NCBI GenBank assembly: GCA_049297695.1
Contig: JBAQUT010000051.1
Span: 1-19,318, forward strand
Direction of reading: 5' to 3'
Source of the DNA: JACKLD01 sp049297695
Lineage (GTDB): Bacteria > Pseudomonadota > Alphaproteobacteria > UBA2136 > UBA6156
Length of the DNA: 19,318 nt
The position numbers and the translations under genes were made by a program. Below the pieces are notes generated by a model. It did not search any database. It was not told where the DNA came from and worked only from the letters and a program-made list of their open reading frames with translations. Shown here piece after piece: positions 7,230 to 13,465 of this stretch (positions are counted from its first letter, which is position 1; each line of letters begins with the position of its first letter).

Positions 7230-7410
7230 AAGTATCACCCCCACCAACTCCCAAACCACCACGGTTACCACCACCAAAGTCACATGCCACGGCCCTGCAA
7301 CCTCGCGTCACCCCATGGTCACGTTGTCTCTACCTACCAATGCCCACGGCCACCCCACCCACGTGGTATGCCCTTACTGCAGCCATGTATTTGTCTATAA
7401 GGCTGCGTAG
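7222..7410 (+). CDS. Zinc-finger (CHCC type) domain protein
   Basis: Small soluble protein (62 aa) with the zf-CHCC pattern: VTCHGP (C22), a histidine-proline step RHP (H30) and VVCPYCSHVFVY (C50, C53). This matches the alphaproteobacterial zinc-finger proteins related to the C-terminus of mitochondrial complex I subunit NDUFS6. The family binds one zinc; its bacterial role is not settled, and a link to respiratory complex I is by homology only. The usual glycine-rich stretch between the first Cys and the His is replaced by GPATS. Start ATG 7222 has AAGAGGT seven bases upstream. It is a lone plus-strand gene among minus-strand neighbours, and its last codon is 3 bp from the convergent end of the thioredoxin-fold gene at 7414. 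Confidence 0.8.
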   Translation: MAESITPTNSQTTTVTTTKVTCHGPATSRHPMVTLSLPTNAHGHPTHVVCPYCSHVFVYKAA

Positions 7411-7413
7411 CTT

Positions 7414-8214
7414 TTATTCCCCCGCGTTCAACCAATAATCCCGCGCCTGCACCAACGCCTCCCTCCGGTCCAAACGGTCCATATAAACCCCCAAGCGCCC
7501 AGGATACAGCACGCGGCCATCTATCAAGTAATCATCCACAACAACTTGGGGCGGTGGCCCCACACCCGCGTCCTGTCCCTGAGCCATATCACGCCCCACC
7601 TGCTCGGTTAAATCGCCGCTGTTGGCTGCCAAATACGCACGCTGCGCCGATAAATTCACCCCCGCCGCATCCACCAACCCCAACATATCCACCGCGGTCA
7701 AACTATCGCCACGCTCCATCAATGCCTTCATCACCTCGCGCCCCTTGCCGTGCTGCTGGGCCATTTGCACAATCATACCGCCTTCCACTTGGGTGGCATC
7801 CCGTGGCCAGTATTTATACACCACACGGTAACGCTCAGTATCAATCCCTCGCAACATCCGCACCACCACCTCACGGCACGGCCCGCACAAAGGGTCGTTC
7901 AACACCGTCACCACATGAGGGGCGACGCTATCTCCCACCTGAACATTATGCCCAAACGCCGGTACCACAACCCGCACAGGCCGCAGGTTGGTTACACTCA
8001 TGGCGCTTTTGGGGTGCACCCGCTCCAACGTCTCAAACACGCTGGGGTTGCTGGCCAGCTTGGGCACGGTGCCTTCATCCACCACGTTCAAGGCCGTCAA
8101 CGTGCGGAACGCCTGAACCCCCAACACCACCAGCAGCAACGCCGCCAAAAACGGAAACAACGGAAACCGCGTTGGCCGCCGCACCGCCCGCACAGGTAGC
8201 TTGGGCACCGCCAC
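7414..8214 (-). CDS. Membrane-anchored thioredoxin-fold (DsbA-like) protein
   Basis: 266-aa protein with an arginine-rich N-terminus followed by one hydrophobic segment (about residues 17-36), so it is probably anchored with the rest in the periplasm. The thioredoxin fold carries a CGPC active site (C110-C113, in LNDPLCGPCREVV), then YKYWP and a proline-rich VGPPPQVVVDDYLIDG where the cis-proline loop belongs. A disulfide oxidase, isomerase or reductase role is likely but cannot be chosen. The start is GTG at 8214, 2 bp after the stop of the upstream DsbA gene, with AAGGG about 10 bases before it; this tight spacing implies one operon and coupled translation. Confidence 0.8.
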   Translation of the reverse strand: MAVPKLPVRAVRRPTRFPLFPFLAALLLVVLGVQAFRTLTALNVVDEGTVPKLASNPSVFETLERVHPKSAMSVTNLRPVRVVVPAFGHNVQVGDSVAPHVVTVLNDPLCGPCREVVVRMLRGIDTERYRVVYKYWPRDATQVEGGMIVQMAQQHGKGREVMKALMERGDSLTAVDMLGLVDAAGVNLSAQRAYLAANSGDLTEQVGRDMAQGQDAGVGPPPQVVVDDYLIDGRVLYPGRLGVYMDRLDRREALVQARDYWLNAGE

Positions 8215-8216
8215 GG

Positions 8217-8918
8217 TTACTTACCCTTGGCTTTAAGCTCGGCCTCAATAATCTCAACAAAGGCCTCGGTGGGTTGCGCACCCGAAAGAGGCTTCCCGTT
8301 AATCAAAAAGAACGGCGTCCCCTGAACGCCCACCCGAGTACCGTCCACCATGTCGGCTTCTACTTGTTTTACAAAGGCAGGGTTGGCTTTATCGGCTTTA
8401 AATTTAGCCATGTCCAACTTCAAGCTTTTCGCAACCTCGTCGGTCAGCTGGTCCGAGAGAAAATTCTGCTTCGCCCACACCGCGTCGCTAAATTCCCAAA
8501 ATTTGCCCTGCTTGTGGGCCGCCATACTGGCATAGGCCGCAGGCTTGGCCTTGGCATGGAATTCCAACGGAAAATGCTTATACACCCAACGGATACGGTT
8601 GCCGTATTTGGCCCGCACAGGCTTTAAGTTGTCTTGCACGCGCTGGCAAAACGGGCATTCAAATTCCGAGAACTCCACAATCGTAATCGGCGCATTGGCA
8701 GGCCCCATCACAGGATTGTAGGGGCGTACAATGTCTTTCACCAAGGCATCTTTTTGGCGCTGCTGCCAATCCATAATACCCGTCATCACCTTATCACCGT
8801 TTTTGGCAATATAGTCGGCCACAATGCCTTCCACATCCGCACGGGTCAGGGGTTTGTCGGCCGCCATCGCAGGCAGGCTCATCAGTACAAAGGCCAAAGC
8901 ACATTTCCAAAGCGTCAT
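8217..8918 (-). CDS. DsbA family periplasmic thiol:disulfide oxidoreductase
   Basis: Exported protein of 233 aa. A signal peptide ends near AMAA (residue 20). A short helical region follows, then a thioredoxin fold with active site CPFC (C88-C91, in FECPFC), the helical insert typical of DsbA, and the cis-proline loop VQGTPFFLING (T201-P202). It probably inserts or shuffles disulfides in exported proteins. Architecture matches the BdbD/DsbA-like proteins common in alphaproteobacteria rather than E. coli DsbA itself. The ATG at 8918 has AAGGA 9 bases upstream. It is first in a two-gene unit with the CGPC protein. The facing gene starts only about 31 bp away (or 67 bp if its later start is used), so the two promoters must overlap coding sequence. 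Confidence 0.9.
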   Translation of the reverse strand: MTLWKCALAFVLMSLPAMAADKPLTRADVEGIVADYIAKNGDKVMTGIMDWQQRQKDALVKDIVRPYNPVMGPANAPITIVEFSEFECPFCQRVQDNLKPVRAKYGNRIRWVYKHFPLEFHAKAKPAAYASMAAHKQGKFWEFSDAVWAKQNFLSDQLTDEVAKSLKLDMAKFKADKANPAFVKQVEADMVDGTRVGVQGTPFFLINGKPLSGAQPTEAFVEIIEAELKAKGK

Positions 8919-8949
8919 CGTTATTTTTCCTTATGTTGTGGCAGGCACG

Positions 8950-9861
8950 ATGACACACCCCCCAATCTCAGGCAACATACCTGCCATGACAACCATCCAC
9001 ATTCATACTACCGAAAGCACCGACCCCACCCAAACCTTCGCTCACACGGCGTGGAAGGAAAACCCCCGCCTCTCACCCTCCAGCTACCGCAGCGCCCAAG
9101 GCCTCACCCTCTCCAAACTTACCTACGATGCCCGCATATCGCTGGAGCACTGGCCCCAAGCCATCGCCTCCGGCTGCAACATCATCCTCCTTTCCGCCAC
9201 AACAGCACCCAACCTTACCCATAAACCCGAAGGCACCCTCGCCGTTCTCGAAACCCTCAACCCCCACACCATCCCGGAAGGTATCGATATCCTCCTCACT
9301 CCCCCCAACCCCGACGCCTACGAACCACTGGAACAGGCGGTGAAAGACGGCCACATTCTCTTCTACGGCCTTACCTGCACGGGCTGGGAAGATATAAACG
9401 CCCACCTTATTATGGCCGAAGCCGCCGCCCACACCGTGTGGGGCCGCCGCAAACGGCCAGAACTCAAAGCCCTCATGGTGCCGTTCAATCTGGCCGAGCA
9501 GCACGCCGCCCGCGAAGCCACCACCACCCACGGAACCGAACCTGTCAGCCCGCTGGAATTGGCCGCCCGCCGCAGCATGCTGGTGCTGGCGGATAGGCCT
9601 ACCCTGTGGCACGGCCCGTGGGGCTTGTGCGATGTGACCGACAGCACAAACCCCACAGCCCTCAAAGCCCAAGCCCTGCTAACCAGCCGCCTACCAGCCG
9701 CCTTCAACAGCTTACCCACCTCGGTTCAAAGCTGGATGGTGGCCACCAGCATGCCAGGCATCGCCTCCGCAACAGCCAGCCCCCAACACTGCCATCTTTT
9801 TCAGCAAGCCTTGGAACAACCAGATATCCCCGATATCGCAAGCATCCTTCAAACCCCTTGA
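8950..9861 (+). CDS. Aldo/keto reductase-like protein, divergent
   Basis: 303 aa. The middle resembles the aldo/keto reductase barrel: GIDILLTPPNPDAYEPLEQA, then VKDGHILFYGLTCTGW, corresponds to the family's leucine-rich strand followed by L-x-x-G-K-I-R-x-I-G-x-S-N, and LKALMVPFNL to the next strand. The catalytic Asp/Tyr region near the N-terminus is not recognisable (IASGCNIILLSATTAP replaces the usual D-T-A-x-x-Y). It may lack reductase activity. ATG 8950 is chosen because GGCAGG precedes it by 4 bases; ATG 8986 is an alternative with a poorer ribosome site, and GGCAGG has a perfect complement CCTGCC just before it, which could hide the first site. Family call is tentative. Confidence 0.6.
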   Translation: MTHPPISGNIPAMTTIHIHTTESTDPTQTFAHTAWKENPRLSPSSYRSAQGLTLSKLTYDARISLEHWPQAIASGCNIILLSATTAPNLTHKPEGTLAVLETLNPHTIPEGIDILLTPPNPDAYEPLEQAVKDGHILFYGLTCTGWEDINAHLIMAEAAAHTVWGRRKRPELKALMVPFNLAEQHAAREATTTHGTEPVSPLELAARRSMLVLADRPTLWHGPWGLCDVTDSTNPTALKAQALLTSRLPAAFNSLPTSVQSWMVATSMPGIASATASPQHCHLFQQALEQPDIPDIASILQTP

Positions 9862-9886
9862 CGAACTTATCCACAGCGCCTAAGTT
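9858..9886 (+). promoter_or_regulatory. rpsT promoter with internal DnaA box
   Basis: TTGACG (9858-9863), 17-bp spacer, TAAGTT (9881-9886). The spacer contains TTATCCACA (9867-9875), a perfect match to the DnaA-box consensus TTATNCACA. The -35 box overlaps the stop codon of the preceding gene. DnaA bound here would block RNA polymerase, so rpsT and any read-through into dnaA could be repressed by DnaA. The -10 box is weak. Confidence 0.55.
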
Positions 9887-9946
9887 GCGCCCCACAGCAG
9901 ACCCCTGCCGTACCAACACCGTTTAACTGTCATTTTAAGGAGCACC

Positions 9947-10219
9947 ATGGCCCACACCCGTCAGCAACAAAAGCGCGTCCGTCAGGATATCGCCATCAAC
10001 GCCACCAACACCACCAAGCGCAGCGCCATCCGCACGGCCGTCAAAGCGTTTGAAACGGCCCTCACTGCTGGCGATAAAACCGCCATCGAAGCCAGCTTCA
10101 AAAACGCCATGAGCATGTTGGCCAGTGGCGCCCGCAAAGGCATCGTCACCAAAGGTGCCGCCGCCCGCAAAACCAGCCGCTTGGCCGCCCGCCTTCCCGG
10201 CGCCAAAGCCAAAGCGTAA
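9947..10219 (+). CDS. rpsT: 30S ribosomal protein S20
   Basis: Primary 16S rRNA-binding protein of the small subunit, 90 aa as usual. The N-terminus MAHTRQQQKRVRQDIAIN, the lysine/arginine/alanine-rich helices and the C-terminal GAAARKTSRLAARL are characteristic. AAGGAG stands 4 bases before the ATG. It is followed by a rho-independent terminator and then dnaA, the order commonly seen in alphaproteobacteria. Confidence 0.97.
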   Translation: MAHTRQQQKRVRQDIAINATNTTKRSAIRTAVKAFETALTAGDKTAIEASFKNAMSMLASGARKGIVTKGAAARKTSRLAARLPGAKAKA

Positions 10220-10252
10220 GGCCTTACGGTTTCTCGTTACCACCACACCCTG

Positions 10253-10279
10253 CCACGCCCGTGCTGGGCGTGGTTTTTT
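10253..10279 (+). terminator. Rho-independent terminator after rpsT
   Basis: Perfect 8-bp stem CCACGCCC/GGGCGTGG with loop GTGCT, followed directly by six T residues (10274-10279). It should end most rpsT transcripts, so dnaA probably has its own promoter in the AT-rich stretch 10280-10320, where I could not define boxes with confidence. Confidence 0.9.
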
Positions 10280-10348
10280 GTTTGTAAGTATTTAGAATAA
10301 AACATTTTTTTCATTCCATCTTGTCATCCCCCTCCCCACCCCCTAAAG

Positions 10349-10370
10349 TTATCCCCAAGGGAAAAGGGGA
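10349..10370 (+). promoter_or_regulatory. dnaA leader: DnaA-box-like site and masked ribosome site
   Basis: TTATCCCCA (10349-10357) differs by one base from a DnaA box. Its TCCCC (10352-10356) is complementary to GGGGA (10366-10370), part of the dnaA Shine-Dalgarno sequence, with a 9-base loop between them. More C-runs just upstream could compete for the same site. Possible DnaA autoregulation and translational damping are inferred. Confidence 0.35.
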
Positions 10371-10378
10371 ACCGTCAC

Positions 10379-11761
10379 ATGCAGCCATCCACCACATCTA
10401 CCGCGGCCCTTAACTGGAGCGCCATTCAAGCCTCGCTCCGCACCACGTTGGGCGACGATACCTACACCACATGGCTTGCCAACCTGAAGCCCCAAAACCT
10501 TACGGCGGAATCCCTCACCCTGAGCCTGCCCACCACCTTCATCCAAAGCTGGGTGGAAGATAACTTCCGCGACGTCATCGCCACCACCATTTCTGCCGAG
10601 CTGGGCAAAACCCTCCCCATCACCCTCACGGTGGAGCCCGCCTTCAACGCCACCTCCACACCATCCAAAGCGTCAACTCCCGCCACCACACAGCAGCCCG
10701 CCGCAGCCCCTCTTGCCCCCACCCTGCCCAGCACACGGCTGGACGAACGCTACACCTTCGATACCTTCGTGATGGGCCGTTCCAACGAGTTCGCCTTCCG
10801 TGCCGCCCAAAAAGCCGCCCAAACCATGGGGAAAGAAGGCTACAACCCCATGTTCCTCCACGGCGGCGTGGGGTTGGGCAAAACCCACCTCATGCACGCC
10901 ATGGCGTGGGATATTAAGGCCCGCAACCCTTCCGCCCGCATTTTGTACCTTAGCTCGGAACGGTTCTACGACCTGTTCATGCACGCCATGCACGTGGCGC
11001 GTGATACCATGAAGTTCAAAGATATCTTCAAAGATGTGGATGTTCTGATGGTCGACGATATCCAGTTCATTGCGGGTAAAACCTCCACCCAGCAAGAGTT
11101 CTTCAACGCCTTCAACCGCGTGGTGGATATGGGCAAGCAAGTGGTGCTCACGGCCGATAAATCCCCCGTGGAGCTGGACCATATTGAAGACCGTCTCAAA
11201 AGCCGCATGGGCGCGGGTGTGGTCGTGAAGGTGAATGCTCCCGAGGTGGAAACCCGCCTTGCCATTCTCCGCAGCAAAGCTGAAAAATCCGAAATCATCA
11301 TCCCCGAACCCGTGCTCAACCTGCTGGCCCACACCATTGCCAGCAACGTGCGGGAGCTGGAGGGGGCCCTCAACCGCATCGTGGCCGCCAGCCGCCTCAT
11401 GGGCCACGAGATTACCCCCGAGTTTGCCCGCGAGCAGTTGGCCGACCTCTTCCGCATCCACACCCGCATCGCCACGCTCGATGATATCCAACGCACCGTG
11501 GCCGATTATTTCAAAATCCGCGTGGCGGATATGCACAGCCCCCGCCGCAGCCGCAATCTGGCCCGCCCGCGGCAAATCGCCATGTATCTTTCCAAAACCC
11601 TCACCAGCAAAAGCTACCCGGATATCGGCCGCGCCTTTGGCGGCAAAGACCACACCACGGTGATGCACGGCGTGAAAGCCATTGAAAACCTCCTCACCCG
11701 CGACCCCGAACTGGCCGAACACGTATCTTTGTTAACTAAAATGCTGAGTGGCAAAGTGTAA
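10379..11761 (+). CDS. dnaA: Chromosomal replication initiator protein DnaA
   Basis: AAA+ ATPase that binds DnaA boxes and opens the origin. The 460 aa contain domain I (about 11-85, with the typical TWLANLKP), a short Thr/Pro/Ala-rich linker (91-118) and the AAA+ domain with Walker A GGVGLGKT (162-169) and Walker B LMVDDIQF (D226, D227). Domain IV carries the signature GGKDHTTVMHGV (about 421-432). AAGGGGA ends 8 bases before the ATG. It is separated from dnaN, recF and gyrB, which run the other way 3.6 kb to the left. The gene is complete and conventional. The intergenic space before it is 159 bp, including the rpsT terminator. Confidence 0.98.
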   Translation: MQPSTTSTAALNWSAIQASLRTTLGDDTYTTWLANLKPQNLTAESLTLSLPTTFIQSWVEDNFRDVIATTISAELGKTLPITLTVEPAFNATSTPSKASTPATTQQPAAAPLAPTLPSTRLDERYTFDTFVMGRSNEFAFRAAQKAAQTMGKEGYNPMFLHGGVGLGKTHLMHAMAWDIKARNPSARILYLSSERFYDLFMHAMHVARDTMKFKDIFKDVDVLMVDDIQFIAGKTSTQQEFFNAFNRVVDMGKQVVLTADKSPVELDHIEDRLKSRMGAGVVVKVNAPEVETRLAILRSKAEKSEIIIPEPVLNLLAHTIASNVRELEGALNRIVAASRLMGHEITPEFAREQLADLFRIHTRIATLDDIQRTVADYFKIRVADMHSPRRSRNLARPRQIAMYLSKTLTSKSYPDIGRAFGGKDHTTVMHGVKAIENLLTRDPELAEHVSLLTKMLSGKV

Positions 11762-11773
11762 AGTCCAATAATC

Positions 11774-11790
11774 TGGCGCACCCGGCGAGA
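11774..11790 (-). repeat. Duplicated 3' end of tRNA-Arg
   Basis: TGGCGCACCCGGCG (11774-11787) is identical to the 3' terminal 14 bases, including CCA, of the tRNA gene at 11834-11910; 17 of 18 bases agree if extended. The copies are 60 bp apart. Such duplications of tRNA 3' ends are typical attachment-site scars, but no integrase or cargo is present. Between them GTGCG/CGCAC can form a short hairpin in the dnaA 3' region. Confidence 0.6.
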
Positions 11791-11833
11791 TGACGCCAGT
11801 GCGTTGTTCGCACCGTGCTGGTTTGAAAAATTT

Positions 11834-11910
11834 TGGCGCACCCGGCGCGATTCGAACGCACGACCCCTTCCTTCGGAGGGAAGTACTCTATCCAGCTGAG
11901 CTACGGGTGC
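11834..11910 (-). tRNA. tRNA-Arg (anticodon CCG)
   Basis: The minus strand folds as a complete tRNA. Acceptor stem GCACCCG/CGGGTGC, D arm GCTC-loop-GAGT, anticodon stem CTTCC/GGAAG with loop CTCCGAA giving anticodon CCG (reads CGG, arginine). T arm GTGCG-TTCGAAT-CGCGC, discriminator G and an encoded CCA. 77 nt. It lies between and opposite to dnaA and dksA. Confidence 0.97.
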
Positions 11911-11989
11911 TCCAGCACCGTTCCTACGTGATTTTACCTCAAGAATCAAGAACTCTCCTCCCTCCCTTGCCCAACACGGTATTTTCCCT

Positions 11990-12018
11990 TTGATTATCGC
12001 CCCAACAATCGCTATACT
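11990..12018 (+). promoter_or_regulatory. dksA promoter
   Basis: TTGATT (11990-11995), 17-bp spacer, TATACT (12013-12018): a good sigma70-type promoter about 35 bp upstream of the dksA start, giving a leader of roughly 27 nt. Confidence 0.7.
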
Positions 12019-12052
12019 CGCCCCGTCGTAAGCCCCCAAAGGAACCCTTCCC

Positions 12053-12532
12053 ATGAGCACCAAAAAGTCCGCCACCCTCAAAATCACCAGCTTGGAACCC
12101 CTCACCAAAGCCCCCGTCAAAAAACGCGGCTACCCCGATGGCTACAAACCCACCGAAAAAGAAGAGTACATGAGCACCAAAATGCTCTCTTTTTTCCGCG
12201 ATTTGCTGCTGGAAGAACGTAAAAAACTCATGGTCGGCAACAGCGAGGCCATCCAAGATTTGCAAGAAAACAGCAGCATTGAAGCCGATCTGGCCGACGC
12301 CGCCACGCTGGAACTGGACCAAATGATGGAACTGAAAAACCGCGACAGGGCCCGCAAACTCATCACCAAAATCGAAGAAACGCTGGAATTGATGAAAACC
12401 GGCGACTACGGCTACTGCGCCGAAACGGGCGATCCCATCGGCGTCAAACGCATGCTGGCCCGCTCTACCGCCACCCTCAGCATCGAGGCCAAAACCCGCC
12501 AAGAGAAAAAAGAAGAAGCCTACGCTGGTTAA
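12053..12532 (+). CDS. dksA: RNA polymerase-binding transcription factor DksA
   Basis: Secondary-channel factor that works with ppGpp to adjust rRNA and amino-acid promoter activity. 159 aa: a basic N-terminal extension, a coiled coil (about 43-110) whose tip carries the DxxDxA motif (D79, D82, A84), and the globular zinc-finger region GDYGYCAETGDPIGVKR ending in TATLSIEAK. Only one of the four cysteines of E. coli DksA is left (C122), the others replaced by Thr, Ser and Ala. This is common in alphaproteobacterial DksA and implies a zinc-independent fold. AAAGGA precedes the ATG by 9 bases; the N-terminal extension is normal for the class. Confidence 0.92.
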   Translation: MSTKKSATLKITSLEPLTKAPVKKRGYPDGYKPTEKEEYMSTKMLSFFRDLLLEERKKLMVGNSEAIQDLQENSSIEADLADAATLELDQMMELKNRDRARKLITKIEETLELMKTGDYGYCAETGDPIGVKRMLARSTATLSIEAKTRQEKKEEAYAG

Positions 12533-12598
12533 ATAGCTTCCCAGCTTTGCTGGGTTAGCTATGTCCAGTCCTGCTAAGCCCCTTAGGGTGTAGCAGAA
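12533..12598 (+). repeat. Paired-hairpin repeat, family 2, copy 1
   Basis: Starts at the base after the dksA stop. Hairpin one pairs ATAGCT (12533-12538) with AGCTAT (12557-12562) and CCCAGC with GCTGGG around a TTT loop. Hairpin two pairs CTGCTA (12571-12576) with TAGCAG (12591-12596) and contains AGCCCCTTAGGG. A related double hairpin lies at 16341-16405. It may double as the dksA terminator, though without a T-run. The following gene has no visible Shine-Dalgarno sequence. Confidence 0.6.
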
Positions 12599-12613
12599 CA
12601 GCTTAAAACATAT

Positions 12614-12901
12614 ATGCAACCCACCTCCCTCACCCTTACAAAAGACAAACGCAGCCTCACCCTGCACTACGGTCCCGCTATCCACACTCTCACAGCCCAC
12701 ACACTCCGCATGGAAAGCCCCAGCGCCGAGGTCAAAGGCCACTTCGGCCAAGGCGGCATAACTCCGGTGGGCAAAGAGAATGTCACCATCACCGCGCTGG
12801 AACCCGTGGGCACCTACGCTCTCAAAATCGTGTTTTCCGATGGCCACCAAACAGGCCTTTACACGTGGGAGTACCTATACGGCCTCACCCAAACGGCGTA
12901 A
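12614..12901 (+). CDS. DUF971 (GBBH-like N-terminal domain) protein
   Basis: 95-aa stand-alone DUF971 protein, a domain first known from the N-terminus of gamma-butyrobetaine hydroxylase. The conserved core is LRMESPSAEVKGH, then NVTITALEPVGTYALKIVF and SDGHQTGLYTWEYLYGL. In related proteins a Cys/His set binds a metal; here only histidines such as H43 and the SDGH histidine are present. Role unknown, often proposed in iron-sulfur or metal handling. No Shine-Dalgarno precedes the ATG. It is followed after 10 bp by the PCu(A)C-like gene. Confidence 0.85.
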   Translation: MQPTSLTLTKDKRSLTLHYGPAIHTLTAHTLRMESPSAEVKGHFGQGGITPVGKENVTITALEPVGTYALKIVFSDGHQTGLYTWEYLYGLTQTA

Positions 12902-12911
12902 ACTTCTCACC

Positions 12912-13370
12912 ATGAAACTCCTGCACCTCATCCTCATCCCAGCCGTATGTTTCTTCCTCCCCGTCTGGGCCGAAAGCCCGACCACCGCCTACCCTCTTCT
13001 CCCACCCCCCCTCTCCATCTACGATGCCACCATCAGCCTCGCCGAACAAGGTGGCAGCACCGCCGCCAGCATGGTCATCCACAACCCTGGCACCAACCCT
13101 GTGGTCATCAACGGCGCCACATCCCCCTTTGCAGGCCGCGTTGTGATGCAGCACTACATCCGCCAAAACGGCGTTACCCAAATCTACCCCCTTACGCACA
13201 TCGATATCCCCGCCCACGCCGACCTTGCCGTGGTGCCCTTGGGGCTTGAAATCCGCCTGTTGGAGGCCACCCAACCCCTCACCTACGGCATGGATGTCCC
13301 CCTCACCCTCACCTTTGCCGACGGCTCTACCCGCACCCTCCGCCTCACCGTCCAAAACCCCGACGAATAA
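12912..13370 (+). CDS. Exported PCu(A)C-like (DUF461) protein, ligands not conserved
   Basis: 152 aa with a signal peptide (MKLLHLILIPAVCFFLPVWA). The rest resembles the cupredoxin-like PCu(A)C copper chaperone fold: AASMVIHNPGTNPVVINGA, then SPFAGRVVMQH, HIDIPAHADLAVVPLGLEIRLL and QPLTYGMDVPLTLTF, in the family order. The copper motif H-x-M with upstream His and Met is not intact: MQH keeps a His, but the later HLMLM-type segment is GLEIRLL. It may therefore not bind Cu(I) in the known way, or be a structural relative. Periplasmic location is likely. No ribosome site is visible; probably co-transcribed with the DUF971 gene 10 bp upstream. Confidence 0.6.
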   Translation: MKLLHLILIPAVCFFLPVWAESPTTAYPLLPPPLSIYDATISLAEQGGSTAASMVIHNPGTNPVVINGATSPFAGRVVMQHYIRQNGVTQIYPLTHIDIPAHADLAVVPLGLEIRLLEATQPLTYGMDVPLTLTFADGSTRTLRLTVQNPDE

Positions 13371-13400
13371 TCGTCATGGCGAGCGCAGCGTGGCCATCTC
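13371..13400 (+). repeat. Dispersed hairpin repeat, partial copy 2
   Basis: Contains ATGGCGAGC-GCA-GCGTGGCCAT (13376-13397), the third hairpin of the repeat at 1-65, with one base changed in the right arm. It begins at the base after the stop codon of the preceding gene. Confidence 0.75.
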
Positions 13401-13431
13401 ATGCCCTAGGTAAACAACGCGTTTTTCCCTT

Positions 13432-13463
13432 GCATCCTAGCACCTAGCATCCTAGCATCCTGA
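13432..13463 (+). repeat. Tandem GCATCCTA octamers before the ABC ATPase start
   Basis: Reads as GCATCCTA, GCACCTA, GCATCCTA, GCATCCTG in tandem and ends 2 bp before the ATG of the ABC ATPase gene, occupying the place of a ribosome site. The unit recalls the GGATTACA/GGATGACA octamers in recF when read on the other strand, so they may belong to one family. Confidence 0.55.
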
Positions 13464-13465
13464 CC

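Noticed and set aside
7554..8627. Long plus-strand frame opposite the two thioredoxin-fold genes
   Set aside because: It is Pro/His/Thr-rich antisense sequence spanning two well-supported genes.
9923..9938. CtrA-like site TTAA...TTAA before rpsT
   Set aside because: The two TTAA halves are 8 bases apart; the CtrA consensus needs 7. It also abuts the ribosome site.
10673..11722. A 349-codon open frame on the minus strand opposite dnaA
   Set aside because: It lies inside the conserved dnaA gene; the low-complexity Gly/His/Val composition is an antisense artefact.
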